Part shown: in pieces, positions 8,886-19,241 of the stretch
Position numbering within the stretch: the first letter of the stretch is position 1
How the letters are laid out: every line of letters begins with the position of its first letter
Assembly (NCBI GenBank): GCA_002928535.1
Contig: PERG01000001.1
Location: 186,001 to 250,000, forward strand
Length of the DNA: 64,000 nt
Direction: 5' to 3'
From: Methylotenera sp.
GTDB taxonomy: Bacteria > Pseudomonadota > Gammaproteobacteria > Burkholderiales > Methylophilaceae
Notes under the pieces: generated by a model
The model's database searches: none
Told to the model about the DNA's origin: nothing
What the model saw: the letters and a program-made list of their open reading frames with translations, nothing else
Translations under genes and position numbers: made by a program

Positions 8886-9449
8886 ATGGTTAAATTGATG
8901 GCTGCATTTTTATTACCTGTCCTGATATGTATTTCCGGCTGCAGTCATCAGCCGAAAGCTTTAGTAACCAATGATACAAAATGGATAGGTAAGGTCAGTA
9001 AAGGTATGCCGGCTATTGATCCTGGCAATGCAATCTATGAATTGCCCGTGAACGAGGGCGTCAGCCATCAGGATGTGATCGATAGTCTCAAAAGTCTGAG
9101 TGAGGGCAAAAATTTCGTAAACCCAGCTAATTTTCCTATAGGCGAACACATGAAGCTGCGCGGACAAGATCCGGGAGGCGTGCTGGAAGTGCGTGCATTC
9201 TGCAATTTAGGCTTGGGTGCAGAGATTATGCAGGATCATCCCGAATTTATTGTATTTGCACCATGTCGCATTGCAATATATGAAAAAATGGACGCGAATA
9301 ATATAAAGCGTTTATATCTTGGCTTAGACCGACCAACATTTGACCTGAAAAATATCAAGCAACCAACAGAGCGTGCAAAAAGAGCCGCCCAGGAACTCGA
9401 AACCACCTTACTCGAAATCATGGATAAAGCGCGCAAAGGCGATTTATAA
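8886..9449 (+). CDS. Putative lipoprotein, DUF302-like
   Basis: A 187-residue protein with a type II signal peptide: a basic start, a hydrophobic core, and the lipobox ISGC with C19 as the lipidated residue. The mature part has a DUF302-like pattern, with HQDVIDSLKSLSEGKNF, an FCN element and FVFAPCRIAIYEK-type strands (here IVFAPCRIAIYEK). This is my reading of the pattern and was not searched. Function unknown. It probably sits on the inner leaflet of the outer membrane. It is 32 bases after the cysB-like gene and has GCGGAG as ribosome site. Confidence 0.65.
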   Translation: MVKLMAAFLLPVLICISGCSHQPKALVTNDTKWIGKVSKGMPAIDPGNAIYELPVNEGVSHQDVIDSLKSLSEGKNFVNPANFPIGEHMKLRGQDPGGVLEVRAFCNLGLGAEIMQDHPEFIVFAPCRIAIYEKMDANNIKRLYLGLDRPTFDLKNIKQPTERAKRAAQELETTLLEIMDKARKGDL

Positions 9450-9521
9450 TTCTAGAAAAATAAGGGTTAACTTAAACGGCCATTTTGAAGTTAACTACCA
9501 AGCTAATAAATTAGGAGCGTT

Positions 9522-11006
9522 ATGTCAGAACCTATCCTCATCGCTAAACATCAAGACGTTTCCAGTTATATTTTGCCTAGAATGGCTAACCGCCACGGCT
9601 TAATCGCAGGGGCCACAGGGACCGGTAAAACCGTCACATTACAGACTTTAGCCGAAGGCTTTTCTAAGCTGGGTGTGCCAGTGTTCATGGCGGATGTGAA
9701 GGGTGATCTTTCGGGGATGTCTCAAGCAGGAGGTGGCAATGCTAAGATCGAGGCACGCCTTCAACAGCTGGGCCTGCAAGTTAACTACACTAAATGCCCG
9801 GTGACTTTCTGGGATGTATTCGGGCTTAAGGGTCATCCCGTACGGACAACGATTGCCGAAATGGGGCCATTGCTATTTTCCAGGTTGCTTAACCTTAACG
9901 AAGTACAAAGCGGCGTTCTGAATGCCATTTTCAAGATAGCGGATGATAAAGGATGGATGCTGCTTGATTTGAAAGACTTGCGCGCCATGATGCAGCACGC
10001 TGCTGAACATGCTACGGAGTACCAGGCTGAATATGGAAATATCTCAGCGGCCAGTGTCGGTGCAGTGCAGCGTTCATTAATTCAGCTAGAAACCGAAGGT
10101 GCAGACCAATTATTTGGCGAGCCAGCTTTAAGCCTCGATGATTTTATGCAGACCGACTCTCAGGGGCGTGGGGTCATTAACATTCTTGCAAGTGATAAGT
10201 TATTCAACTCACCACGCATATACGCTACATTGCTCCTATGGCTTCTTTCAGAGCTGTTTGAAAAGCTGCCGGAAGCCGGCGATTTGGATAAACCGAAGCT
10301 GGTATTTTTCTTTGACGAAGCGCACCTGTTATTTAACGATGCGCCACAGGCCTTACTGGAAAAAATTGAGCAAGTGGTACGTCTCATCCGTTCTAAAGGC
10401 GTAGGCGTATATTTTGTGAGCCAGAACCCGCTGGATATTCCGGATGTCGTGCTGGGTCAGCTTGGTAATCGGGTTCAGCATGCCTTGCGGGCATTTACAC
10501 CGCGTGACCAGAAAGCTGTTAAATCTGCTGCCGATACTTTCCGCAGTAACCCAAAAGTGGATGTTGCGACCGCGATCACCGAACTGGGAGTAGGGGAAGC
10601 ATTGGTTTCCTTTCTGGATGAAAAAGGCATTCCCACCCCGGTCGAGCGCACCTTTATATGTCCTCCCGGAAGTCGTATCGGCCCGGCAACCGATGCCGAA
10701 CGCGCCGAATCGGTACGGACTTCAATTGTTGCGGGTTATTACGAGAAACAACTAGACCGTGAATCTGCCTATGAAATCCTCAAAAAACGTGCGGAAGAGG
10801 CTACTGAAGAAAAAGTTGCCGCGGAACAAGCCGAAGAAGGTTTCGATTGGGGTGGCATGTTTGGCGGGGGTAAAAAGAAATCTTCTAGTCGATCCGATGG
10901 CGTATTAGAAGCAGCGGCTAAAAGTGCTGCACGTGTTATTGGCTCAGAAGTCGGCCGGCGCGTGGTACGCGGCGTATTAGGTAGTTTGCTTAAAGGGCGC
11001 CGCTAA
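9522..11006 (+). CDS. HerA-like ATPase, DUF853 (YjgR) family
   Basis: A 494-residue P-loop ATPase of the DUF853/HerA-VirB4 group. Walker A GATGTGKT is at residues 30-37, and Walker [13 protein letters not shown] comes near residue 270. The [18 protein letters not shown] segment is typical of YjgR. The C-terminal 80 residues are alanine- and glutamate-rich, then glycine- and lysine-rich ([10 protein letters not shown]), suggesting a flexible tail. The family resembles DNA-pumping helicases, but no cellular role is established. TAGGAG precedes the ATG. The stop overlaps the fhs start as TAATG, so the two are probably co-translated. Confidence 0.85.
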   Translation: MSEPILIAKHQDVSSYILPRMANRHGLIAGATGTGKTVTLQTLAEGFSKLGVPVFMADVKGDLSGMSQAGGGNAKIEARLQQLGLQVNYTKCPVTFWDVFGLKGHPVRTTIAEMGPLLFSRLLNLNEVQSGVLNAIFKIADDKGWMLLDLKDLRAMMQHAAEHATEYQAEYGNISAASVGAVQRSLIQLETEGADQLFGEPALSLDDFMQTDSQGRGVINILASDKLFNSPRIYATLLLWLLSELFEKLPEAGDLDKPKLVFFFDEAHLLFNDAPQALLEKIEQVVRLIRSKGVGVYFVSQNPLDIPDVVLGQLGNRVQHALRAFTPRDQKAVKSAADTFRSNPKVDVATAITELGVGEALVSFLDEKGIPTPVERTFICPPGSRIGPATDAERAESVRTSIVAGYYEKQLDRESAYEILKKRAEEATEEKVAAEQAEEGFDWGGMFGGGKKKSSSRSDGVLEAAAKSAARVIGSEVGRRVVRGVLGSLLKGRR

Positions 11007-12691
11007 TGCAGTCAGATATTGAAATCGCACAAGCAGCGACGCTTTTACCGATTTCAACCGTTGCATCCGCACTAGGGTTAAGCCCTGAAGCGCTCATTCC
11101 CTATGGACATCATATTGCCAAAATTAATCCTGCAGCTATCCAAGCCTTACAAAATAAACCTAACGGTAAACTTATCTTAGTCACGGCAATCAGCCCAACG
11201 CCAGCCGGTGAAGGAAAAACCACCACTACCATTGGACTGGCTGACGCATTGAATTTAGTCCTCAAACAGGCCAAACAACAAGCCATGGTGTGTATTCGCG
11301 AGCCCTCGTTAGGACCGGTTTTTGGCTTGAAGGGTGGCGCTACTGGTGGCGGGCATGCGCAAGTAGCGCCGATGGAAGATATTAACCTGCATTTTACTGG
11401 CGATTTTCACGCCATCAGTTCAGCCAATAATTTACTCGCAGCATTAGTGGATAACCATATTCACCAAGGGAACACGCTGAATATTGATCCTTCGACCATT
11501 ACATGGCGTCGTTGCATGGATATGAACGACAGGGCGTTACGCAAGATCACGCTGCAAAGCTTTCTCAAGGACTCGCAAGTGTTTGATCGCCAAACTGGCT
11601 TTGATATTACGGTGGCCAGTGAAGTGATGGCAATTTTTTGCCTGGCTTCCTCATTAGACGATTTACAGAAACGCATAGGCAACATTCAAATTGGCCTAAA
11701 TACTAGCCAAGCACCTGTATTGGCGAGTCATTTGCAAGCTGAAGGCGCCATGACGGCTTTGCTCAAAAATGCGTTCCAGCCAAATCTGGTGCAGACTTTA
11801 GAACACACGCCAGCTATTGTGCATGGCGGACCTTTTGCCAATATTGCGCATGGCTGCAATTCCGTGGTGGCTACACAAGCCGCATTAAAGCTGGCGGATT
11901 ATGTTGTCACGGAAGCGGGCTTTGGCGCGGATCTTGGCGCCGAAAAATTCATCGATATCAAGTGTCGTAAAACCGGGCTGCGACCTGACGCAGTGGTACT
12001 GGTTGCTACCGTCAGGGCGCTTAAATATCATGGTGGCGTTGAAGTAAAAAATCTTAATAATGAAAACTTGACGGCCCTAAAAGCGGGCATGGCTAATCTA
12101 CATAAGCATGTGCAGAATCTGCAGCAGCATTTCGGACTAAATGTGGTGGTAGCCATTAATCATTTTGTCAGTGATACCGATGCTGAAATCGCACTTTTGC
12201 AGGAACAAGCCACGAATATTGGCGTACATGCAGTGGTATGCAAGCATTGGGCGCTTGGCGGCGCAGGTGCTACGACTTTAGCCAATAGTGTTTTAAAGGC
12301 GCTTGAACAACGGGAAAATACTTTTAAGTTGCTTTATCCGGATGACATGTCACTGTTACACAAGCTGGAAAATGTGGCGCAAAAAATTTACGGCGCATCC
12401 ACCATCCACTTATCCGATGCTGCGCAGGCAATGCTTACGCAACTAGAAAAAGATTATCACCATTACCCAGTCTGTATTGCCAAAACCCAATATTCGTTTT
12501 CAACGGATCCGTCTTTGAGAGGCGCACCACAAGGGCATGTACTACAAGTCCGTGAACTACGCTTATCCAGAGGTGCAGGTTTTGTAGTGGCAATTTGCGG
12601 TGACCTGATGACCATGCCGGGTTTGCCGCTTAAACCGGCCAGTGAGCATATTGGTGTGGATGCCGCAGGTAAAATTACCGGTTTAAATTAA
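11006..12691 (+). CDS. fhs: Formate-tetrahydrofolate ligase
   Basis: ATP-dependent ligation of formate to tetrahydrofolate, giving 10-formyl-THF in the one-carbon pathway. The 561-residue length is normal. The nucleotide loop [14 protein letters not shown] lies near residues 67-80, with the family stretches [19 protein letters not shown] and NIAHGCNS. In a methylotroph this enzyme links formate produced by C1 oxidation to biosynthesis. It starts inside the stop of the HerA-like gene (TAATG). Confidence 0.96.
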   Translation: MQSDIEIAQAATLLPISTVASALGLSPEALIPYGHHIAKINPAAIQALQNKPNGKLILVTAISPTPAGEGKTTTTIGLADALNLVLKQAKQQAMVCIREPSLGPVFGLKGGATGGGHAQVAPMEDINLHFTGDFHAISSANNLLAALVDNHIHQGNTLNIDPSTITWRRCMDMNDRALRKITLQSFLKDSQVFDRQTGFDITVASEVMAIFCLASSLDDLQKRIGNIQIGLNTSQAPVLASHLQAEGAMTALLKNAFQPNLVQTLEHTPAIVHGGPFANIAHGCNSVVATQAALKLADYVVTEAGFGADLGAEKFIDIKCRKTGLRPDAVVLVATVRALKYHGGVEVKNLNNENLTALKAGMANLHKHVQNLQQHFGLNVVVAINHFVSDTDAEIALLQEQATNIGVHAVVCKHWALGGAGATTLANSVLKALEQRENTFKLLYPDDMSLLHKLENVAQKIYGASTIHLSDAAQAMLTQLEKDYHHYPVCIAKTQYSFSTDPSLRGAPQGHVLQVRELRLSRGAGFVVAICGDLMTMPGLPLKPASEHIGVDAAGKITGLN

Positions 12692-12707
12692 GTCAGGTTT
12701 GAATTAA

Positions 12708-13274
12708 GTGCTTGTGATCAGTCAAAATGGATCTGCAGAGCAGACCATCACCAAATCGCGTTTTATTGCTGTTGCAAGTTATTGCAGTGACGAACATGCC
12801 GTTGGAAAGGCATTACGTCAATTAGCGAATGATAATGCAAGTGCACATCACCTTGCCTATGCTTTCCGGCTTAAAACAGAGCAGGGCATCATTCAACGCT
12901 TTTCGGATGCCGGTGAGCCTTCAGGCACGGCAGGCATGCCAATCCTTAAGTTGATTGAAGGCCGCAACCTTATGAATATTTGCGTAGGCGTCATACGTTA
13001 TTATGGCGGCATTAATTTAGGCACGGGTGGCTTGGCGAGGGCGTACGGTGGAACAGCTAAAATGGCACTTGATGCTGCAAGTACAAGCCCATTCGTGGAG
13101 ATGAAGACAATCCAGATGACCATCGACTATAAACAAATGGATCAGTTGACGCGCGCAGTGTCACAAGTGAACGGTAAAGTTTTAGATAAAGCCTTTAATA
13201 CACAGATCGACGTGCTGCTATCTTTACCTGTTGAGGAAATTCCAGGCTTTACTGCGCGATTTAAACCATTTTAA
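12708..13274 (+). CDS. IMPACT/YigZ family protein
   Basis: A 188-residue protein with the UPF0029/IMPACT N-terminal domain: the RFSDAGEPSGTAGMPIL signature near residues 64-80 and the glycine-rich RYYGGINLGTGGLARAY. A DUF1949-type C-terminal ferredoxin-like domain follows. Bacterial YigZ is linked to translation or tRNA-related functions without a defined reaction. The start codon is GTG, 14 bases after fhs. The motif and length are standard, so the family call is firm and the function open. Confidence 0.88.
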   Translation: MLVISQNGSAEQTITKSRFIAVASYCSDEHAVGKALRQLANDNASAHHLAYAFRLKTEQGIIQRFSDAGEPSGTAGMPILKLIEGRNLMNICVGVIRYYGGINLGTGGLARAYGGTAKMALDAASTSPFVEMKTIQMTIDYKQMDQLTRAVSQVNGKVLDKAFNTQIDVLLSLPVEEIPGFTARFKPF

Positions 13275-13280
13275 TCATGA

Positions 13281-14351
13281 ATGACTGAAAGAATAAAACA
13301 CGTAATGGCTAAAAAATTATTTGCTGCTCCAGAAATTGCGCCCGCCACCTCTTATGAGATTGCGGCGTGGATATTGAGTGGCCTGGCATTGTTATTTATT
13401 TTGCAATTTAAGCTACTGCCTGCCTTACTGGGTGGATTGCTAGTGTTTGAGCTGGTGCAGATTATATCCCCCATGATTGCTCGCAGATTTCCGGCGACCC
13501 ATCCGAGTAACCGTGCCAGGTTTTGGGCAGTCGGACTCCTCATTGCGATTATCGTCGGAGTGCTTGGTTTGGCAGGCGCAAGCCTAGTGGCTTTTTTCAG
13601 GTCGGATGCCGGTAGTTTGACGGTACTGTTATCAAAAATGGCTTACATCATTGAAGATTCGCGCCAGTCGTTACCAGCCTGGGTAGTTGATCATTTGCCT
13701 GCTGATGCCATTGCTTTTCAACAGCAAGCCACTGAATGGCTGCGTAGCCATGCAAATGATTTGCGTATCGCAGGGAAAGAAGCCGGGCGGGTCACGGCAC
13801 ATGTCATTTTGGGTATGCTCATTGGCGGTATCCTAGCCTTGCATGACCTCGTTAAAATCGATCATTACAAGCCTTTTGCGCGGGCCATGGCTGAGCGTAC
13901 GGAGTTATTGAGCAATGCTTTCAGGCGCGTGGTGTTTGCACAGATTCGTATTGCGGCAATTAATGCCTTTTTTACAGCCATCTACCTTGCAGTCATTTTG
14001 CCGTTGATGGGCATCCATTTACCGCTCGTTAAAACGATGATTGCCATCACATTTGTCGTGGGCTTAATTCCGGTGCTGGGTAACCTGATTTCCAATACCG
14101 TGATTGTCATTGTCAGCTTGAGCCAATCCCTTACAGTAGCGATTGGCTCATTGGCGTTCCTGGTTATTATTCATAAATTTGAATATTTTCTGAATGCCAA
14201 GATCGTCGGCGGCCAAATTCGCGCCAATGTTTGGGAGTTATTGATTGCCATGTTGGCCATGGAAGCGGTATTTGGACTGGCTGGTGTGATTGCAGCGCCC
14301 ATTTATTATGCTTATATTAAGGGTGAGTTGCTCGCTAGAGACTTGCTGTAA
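13281..14351 (+). CDS. AI-2E (PerM-like) family membrane protein
   Basis: A 356-residue polytopic membrane protein of the AI-2E/PerM superfamily. A pair of N-terminal helices is followed by a helix near residue 85-110, a soluble stretch, and four to five C-terminal helices. The family motif appears around FVVGLIPVLGNLISNTVIVIV. Members act as exporters or Na+/H+ antiporters, and only a few have known substrates. The nearby M48/SH3 genes are convergent. An internal ATG nine codons in (MAKKL) is an alternative start. Confidence 0.8.
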   Translation: MTERIKHVMAKKLFAAPEIAPATSYEIAAWILSGLALLFILQFKLLPALLGGLLVFELVQIISPMIARRFPATHPSNRARFWAVGLLIAIIVGVLGLAGASLVAFFRSDAGSLTVLLSKMAYIIEDSRQSLPAWVVDHLPADAIAFQQQATEWLRSHANDLRIAGKEAGRVTAHVILGMLIGGILALHDLVKIDHYKPFARAMAERTELLSNAFRRVVFAQIRIAAINAFFTAIYLAVILPLMGIHLPLVKTMIAITFVVGLIPVLGNLISNTVIVIVSLSQSLTVAIGSLAFLVIIHKFEYFLNAKIVGGQIRANVWELLIAMLAMEAVFGLAGVIAAPIYYAYIKGELLARDLL

Positions 14352-14366
14352 ATATTAACGTAAGTA

Positions 14367-14398
14367 AATAGCAAGTATCCGGGCGCATGCTTGCTATT
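14367..14398. terminator. Hairpin between convergent genes
   Basis: A perfect 9-bp stem (AATAGCAAG and CTTGCTATT) with a 14-base loop lies in the 65-base gap between the convergent AI-2E and M48 genes. T-runs are weak on both sides. It may act as a bidirectional terminator. Confidence 0.45.
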
Positions 14399-14416
14399 AG
14401 CTTTAATGGGTTAACG

Positions 14417-15415
14417 CTAGTTTTTGAGTTTATAAAAACGGTTTTCCAGAGTTTTTCCGGGCTTAACGTTATCAAGCCTGCTCCCAACCGCATCACTCAA
14501 AGCCACAAGCCGTTCTTCTGGCATGGGGTGGGTCTTAAATAACAGAGCCACACTGCCATCATTTTTGCTGGTTTGCGTTAAGTTTTGTAATACATCCACC
14601 AAACCATAAGCGTCATAACCAGCGCGGGTTGCTACACTAATCCCTAGACGATCCGCTTCATATTCTGCGCTTTTATCCAAACCACGTGCACTGATTTCGG
14701 CTCCGGTGCCGATGGCTTTGTTAGCAATCTTATTGTCTTTCGCAAATTTTTCGCTTAACAAGCTGGCACCTTTATTCAGCAGCTGTTGTTTCTGAATCAC
14801 TTTAAGCTGATGCTTTTTGACCACATGACCAATCTCATGGCCCAATACCCCCGCCAACTGCGCTTCGTTATTAAGTTTTCGGTATAGTCCCTTGGTGATC
14901 ACAACGTAACCACCCGGGGCTGAAAATGCATTAATGTCTTCGCTGTCGATCACACCAAAATGCCACGGCAAGTCAGCACGTTCTGACTGTGAAGCCACCC
15001 AACGGCCAACCGAATTCACATACTTCTGCAGGGCTGCATCTTTTACCAAAGGCGCAGCGCCTAAAAGGTTGCCCGTGATCTCACGTCCAATTGCAATCTC
15101 TTCTTCCTGGCTTGGGTTCTTCCAGTTGATACCGGTTTCGGCTTCTGCTTTTACTTCTGCGGAGGCGGCAGGCGTATTAGGATTTTGAGCATCTGTTTTA
15201 ACCTCTGTTTCAATCGTTGTTTTCGCCTCTGTACTACCCGAGGCGCCGTCGGATTTTTTAAGCTCATTTTCGACTGCGCCTTTGATGGCTTCCTTAAAGT
15301 CGAAAGCCTGGCTATTCAAGCTATAACCCAATAATAACTGGGCGAGTAGAGCGGAAATATAGAAGTGCCTGGATAAATTATTGGTCAGCTTATTGGATTG
15401 TTTTACGTGATTCAT
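14417..15415 (-). CDS. Periplasmic M48 family metalloprotease
   Basis: A 332-residue protein from the ATG at 15415. It opens with a short basic stretch and a hydrophobic signal segment (ISALLAQLLLGYSLNSQAF), then a charged Ala/Lys/Glu linker. The peptidase M48 domain contains HEIGH (VLGHEIGHVVKKHQ) and the downstream EYEADRLGI third zinc ligand. M48 enzymes of this type (BepA/LoiP-like) act in the envelope on misfolded outer-membrane proteins. The gene start overlaps the end of the SH3 gene by 26 bases, and both follow the CHASE2 gene, suggesting one operon. Confidence 0.85.
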   Translation of the reverse strand: MNHVKQSNKLTNNLSRHFYISALLAQLLLGYSLNSQAFDFKEAIKGAVENELKKSDGASGSTEAKTTIETEVKTDAQNPNTPAASAEVKAEAETGINWKNPSQEEEIAIGREITGNLLGAAPLVKDAALQKYVNSVGRWVASQSERADLPWHFGVIDSEDINAFSAPGGYVVITKGLYRKLNNEAQLAGVLGHEIGHVVKKHQLKVIQKQQLLNKGASLLSEKFAKDNKIANKAIGTGAEISARGLDKSAEYEADRLGISVATRAGYDAYGLVDVLQNLTQTSKNDGSVALLFKTHPMPEERLVALSDAVGSRLDNVKPGKTLENRFYKLKN

Positions 15416-15935
15416 TTTGATTCCCAGTCGGTTGTACAGGCGCTTTAAGGTTTGAGAATGCAACAGTTTTTAAACTGCCGGCGCTGGCAAATTTTTGGCC
15501 TTGCGCTACGCTCACGCTATAGCTTTCCATAGCCTTGATTTCAGTTTCATTGAATTTGGCTGCTTTCAATTCGGCTTCGCTTAAACCGCGAATGCCGGTA
15601 GTAGACACAACCTGCCCAGTCCCGGCACGGCCGCTAGCTACAGCCAATGCGCCGGAAACAGTATTGCCAGAACCGGTTGCCACGCCGCGTTTAACTGACA
15701 ACAGCCGTACCCAGCCAGTGCCTTTTTTTGCTTTTACTTGTAGCCAAGCACCTTTTTTCTTGAGGATTTGCAAGCTTTCCCCGCGAGTGAAATTGCCCAC
15801 GGCCTTGGCATCGGCATAGGGCTCAAAACGCAAGGTGTCATTTTTCAAGGCGCTGCCTGTCTCAGCTGCATAGCTCAAACCCATTTGCAGCATTAGGGCT
15901 GTTGCGATCAGCAGGCGCTCAATATTTCGTTTCAT
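15390..15935 (-). CDS. Exported bacterial SH3 domain protein
   Basis: A 181-residue protein with a Sec signal peptide (cleavage expected after SYA near residue 23). One bacterial SH3 domain (about residues 32-86) contains GESLQILKKKGAWLQVKAKKGTGWV-like strands. The rest is a Ser/Gly/Ala linker and a short conserved segment with GIRGLSEAELKAAKFNETE. Such SH3 modules bind cell-wall peptides or act as adaptors. It lies between the CHASE2 gene and the M48 protease gene with tight spacing; this pairing suggests a joint envelope function, which is inference. Confidence 0.8.
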   Translation of the reverse strand: MKRNIERLLIATALMLQMGLSYAAETGSALKNDTLRFEPYADAKAVGNFTRGESLQILKKKGAWLQVKAKKGTGWVRLLSVKRGVATGSGNTVSGALAVASGRAGTGQVVSTTGIRGLSEAELKAAKFNETEIKAMESYSVSVAQGQKFASAGSLKTVAFSNLKAPVQPTGNQNESRKTIQ

Positions 15936-15971
15936 TTAGTTTCCTCAATCTTTCTAGTTATTACTTAAGCT

Positions 15972-17720
15972 TTAATCAGTTTCTAATTTAATGAGTGCTT
16001 CTGCAAATAAGTGGCGCCATTGGCTTGCCAAATCATGACCAATATCAGATAAATCATCTTTAGAGTCATGCTTTAAATCAGCTTTAACTGACTCCTGCGT
16101 ACTCATATTCAGGTGGCCTTCGTGTAATGCGTAACGAACCCGGCTATTACTTGAAAGACCAAACTCATGCGGCAAAGTTTTGAGTGCTTTTGCTAATTGT
16201 TCGCTATCTTCTTTTACCAGCTGCGCTTCCTGTGCATCTTCAGCATGGTAAGTCCAGCTAATGATAATCACATCGCTGAATAAGCCCCATATGCCGGTTT
16301 GTGTGCCTTTCAAGCCTTGCACAGAAGCTTTCAAGCGGCAATGTTGTTCCAGGCGGCGCTGAAATTTCTTCACCTTATTTTCACTCAATGGCTCTTTTCC
16401 TTCAATCGCAATCGGCATCAGCAATACCGATGAGCCTTTTTTGCCCATCTCCACATCATTGGTAAACATGCGTTGCATGACGCGGTCATTGGCTAAGGCA
16501 TAGATCTTAGCCACACTGAAATAGACTACGGCCCACGTGATCGGCGCAGTGAAGTCTAAATAGGTGTCAGTAAAATTCATCGCCAGATATGAAGCGACTA
16601 ATAGCCCAATCTGGCTGCTACTAAATAGCGTATTGACGCGGTCGCGATCTACATTGCGGAACATGGCAATGGCCGTTACCCAGATCAGCAGCAAGCTCAT
16701 GAAAATGTAAGGCATCTTGCCGCGCCAGACTTTTAAGTAATCTTTGTGGTTAAGGTTATCGATGGCTGTTGCCAGAATCTCAACGCCCGGGTGCGCCTTG
16801 GCCATGGCTGTAGCTTTTAAATCAAAAAGCGATGGCGCAGTCGAGCCGATAATGACAATTTTGTTAGCGAACTCATCGGCAGCGCGCTTTTTATCTTTGC
16901 TCGCCATATCAGTAAATACATCGCTAAACGACACGTATTGATAGCTAAATGGTTTGCCGCGCCAGTTAAGCAACATATTCTGCGGCAATGTACCCTCAGG
17001 TTTTTTAACAAAGCTACTCACAGCCAACGGTAATGATGGCAGTCGCCAGCCGCTCTCATCGTGCCATAGCCGGTACTCACGCGAAATGCCGTCAATATCG
17101 GGATAAATGTTATGCGTACCTAAGCGCCCGGAATTAACTGCGGCGTCGAAAAAAGGCAGTACGATGGCGATTGGCTGTGCCTGAGTGTTATTAGGAATGC
17201 TAGATGATTCTATGCGTCTTATGCCAGGGATCATGTCCGGCGTGATCTTGCTGAGATGATCATTTTCTGTAGAAAGCCTTAACATCGGGAAAAATGTATT
17301 GTCAGTGGCAGCAATCACTTCGTTGAAATAAGCATCGCTATCGGGGTTATAGATATCGGGATCGCTAAACAGAATATCGAATACGATGGCTTTCGGCTGC
17401 TGGGATTGAATGTTCTCTACAAACTCTCCAAACACTTGGCGAGGCCAAGGCCAGCGCCCATATTCTTTTGCCATCGCACTTAAGGAAGCCTCATCGATAT
17501 CGACAATCACAATATTAGGGTCAGGTTTTGGTACGACGATGCGATTCTTGACCATGAAGTCAAAAGCGCGATCACGCATGTTTTCACCAATATGGAACAC
17601 GCTGGCATCCAGCAATACGAATACCGTCAATAAAACGCTAAGATACAGGTAAAAGTTATTGCGAAGTTTGCGTGTTAAGAATGCGAGAAACTCATTAAGT
17701 GCAAGTCGTAGTTTATTCAT
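15972..17720 (-). CDS. CHASE2 sensor protein with degenerate C-terminal domain
   Basis: A 582-residue membrane protein. One N-terminal helix (about 20-42) is followed by a large periplasmic CHASE2 domain (about 45-330) with VIVDIDEASLSAMAKEYGRWPWPR and KIVIIGSTAPSLFDL-type motifs. Three more helices (about 345-420) lead to a cytoplasmic tail of about 160 residues. CHASE2 usually feeds adenylate cyclases or kinases. The tail has faint class III cyclase-like spacing (SDVIIISW, then VRYALHEGHL) but no metal-binding aspartates where a cyclase would have them, so it is probably not catalytic. First gene of the CHASE2-SH3-M48 group. Confidence 0.82.
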   Translation of the reverse strand: MNKLRLALNEFLAFLTRKLRNNFYLYLSVLLTVFVLLDASVFHIGENMRDRAFDFMVKNRIVVPKPDPNIVIVDIDEASLSAMAKEYGRWPWPRQVFGEFVENIQSQQPKAIVFDILFSDPDIYNPDSDAYFNEVIAATDNTFFPMLRLSTENDHLSKITPDMIPGIRRIESSSIPNNTQAQPIAIVLPFFDAAVNSGRLGTHNIYPDIDGISREYRLWHDESGWRLPSLPLAVSSFVKKPEGTLPQNMLLNWRGKPFSYQYVSFSDVFTDMASKDKKRAADEFANKIVIIGSTAPSLFDLKATAMAKAHPGVEILATAIDNLNHKDYLKVWRGKMPYIFMSLLLIWVTAIAMFRNVDRDRVNTLFSSSQIGLLVASYLAMNFTDTYLDFTAPITWAVVYFSVAKIYALANDRVMQRMFTNDVEMGKKGSSVLLMPIAIEGKEPLSENKVKKFQRRLEQHCRLKASVQGLKGTQTGIWGLFSDVIIISWTYHAEDAQEAQLVKEDSEQLAKALKTLPHEFGLSSNSRVRYALHEGHLNMSTQESVKADLKHDSKDDLSDIGHDLASQWRHLFAEALIKLETD

Positions 17721-17832
17721 AAGCGACCTTGGTTTTATTTAGTTGCAAGTTTGGCACAAATTTCTATTTTTAAAAATTTTGATAGGTTTATATCGCTAAC
17801 TTATTCAAGATAATTACCCAGCAAGGAAGCAT

Positions 17833-19215
17833 TTGATTGCATGGGGTATAATCCAGGCTATGGTACAGATTCTTATTTTAGTCATTGCGCTGGCAATTTT
17901 GTTGCTATTGATATGGCAGACTTGGCGAGCAAGTCAGCTCGATAAAAACATCGTAATTTTGCAGCAATTGGAAGAAAAGCATCGCGAGATGCTGCGTGAT
18001 TTCAACGATGGCATGAATAAACTTGGCGACCGCTTAAGTGCGTCTTCGAGTGACATTAGTGAACGCCTGCGGACCAGCGTTGCAGCTGAACTCTTAGCCA
18101 CGCGCGAAGCGATGCAGGCATTACAGCTCGCCCAGCAGAATAACCTGGCCCTGACGCGTGAAACTGTGCTGGAAAAATTGCATACCACCTTAAGTGAACA
18201 GGGTAATGCGCAGCAAAAGTTGATTAATGACACCATGTTGAAAGCGACGATGACGCTTACGCAAAGCATTGAAAGCCTCACCAAAGCGGTAGATCACCGC
18301 TTGGAAATGATCGGTGGAAAAGTGTCAGAACGCCTCGATGAAGGCTTCAAAAAAACCAACCAGACCTTTATTGATGTGATGGCGCGTTTGGCGACCATTG
18401 ATGAGGCTCAGAAGAAAATCGATGGCTTAACGACTAATGTAGTGAGCTTGCAGGAATTGCTGGGCGACAAACGCTCACGTGGTGCTTTTGGTGAAGTGCA
18501 GTTGGAAGCGCTGGTACGTAATGTGTTACCCGTTACTTCTTTTGCCATGCAGCATACGTTTGAAAATGGTACCCGTGCAGATTGCGCTTTATTTCTGCCG
18601 CAGCCAACTGGCACTGTGGCCGTCGATAGCAAGTTTCCGCTGGAAAATTACCACCGCATGCTAGATAACAAATCCAACGACGCAGAACGTTTGTTGGCAG
18701 AAAAGCAGTTCAAGCTTGATATCCGTAAACATGTCGATGATATTGCCAAGAAATACATTATTTCAGGCGTCACTTCGGATGGCGCCGTGATGTTTATTCC
18801 CGCGGAAGCGGTTTTCGCAGAGATTCATGCCTACCATCCTGATGTAATCGATTACGCCATGAACAAGCGCGTCTGGGTGGTTTCGCCCACGACGCTTATG
18901 GCGGTACTGAATACCGCGCGTGCCGTCTTGAAAGATGTGGAAACCCGTAAACAAGTGCATGTGATCAAAGATGAGCTGGGCAAGCTTAGCAAAGATTTCA
19001 GCCGCTTCGATATCCGCATGAAGAAATTGGCCGACAATATCCGCCAGGCACATGAGAACGCGCAGGATGTGCATATTTCCAGCCAGAAAATCTCACAACG
19101 TTTCGCACAGATTGAGCGTGTGGAACTGGCCAAGAACCCAGCTGATCTATTGGATATCATTGATGATATCGAGACGGCGATTCCGCCAGCGGTCGCTAAC
19201 GATAAACAGGATTAA
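17833..19215 (+). CDS. rmuC: DNA recombination protein RmuC
   Basis: A 460-residue protein with one N-terminal membrane helix, a long coiled coil (about residues 35-190), and the RmuC domain (about 195-415) containing GDKRSRGAFGEVQLEALVR and DSKFPLENY. RmuC limits inversion at short inverted repeats and is thought to be nuclease-related. The TTG at 17833 has AAGGAAG 5 bases upstream. The ATG at 17860 (MVQILIL) is an equally family-like start without a good ribosome site. Divergent from the CHASE2 gene. Confidence 0.9.
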   Translation: MIAWGIIQAMVQILILVIALAILLLLIWQTWRASQLDKNIVILQQLEEKHREMLRDFNDGMNKLGDRLSASSSDISERLRTSVAAELLATREAMQALQLAQQNNLALTRETVLEKLHTTLSEQGNAQQKLINDTMLKATMTLTQSIESLTKAVDHRLEMIGGKVSERLDEGFKKTNQTFIDVMARLATIDEAQKKIDGLTTNVVSLQELLGDKRSRGAFGEVQLEALVRNVLPVTSFAMQHTFENGTRADCALFLPQPTGTVAVDSKFPLENYHRMLDNKSNDAERLLAEKQFKLDIRKHVDDIAKKYIISGVTSDGAVMFIPAEAVFAEIHAYHPDVIDYAMNKRVWVVSPTTLMAVLNTARAVLKDVETRKQVHVIKDELGKLSKDFSRFDIRMKKLADNIRQAHENAQDVHISSQKISQRFAQIERVELAKNPADLLDIIDDIETAIPPAVANDKQD

Positions 19216-19241
19216 TATCCTTTCAAACTTACTTAAACTTA

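Noticed and set aside
17934-18284. 116-codon minus-strand ORF opposite rmuC
   Set aside because: Low-complexity Ser/Cys/Val-rich shadow of the RmuC coiled coil, with no ribosome site or domain.
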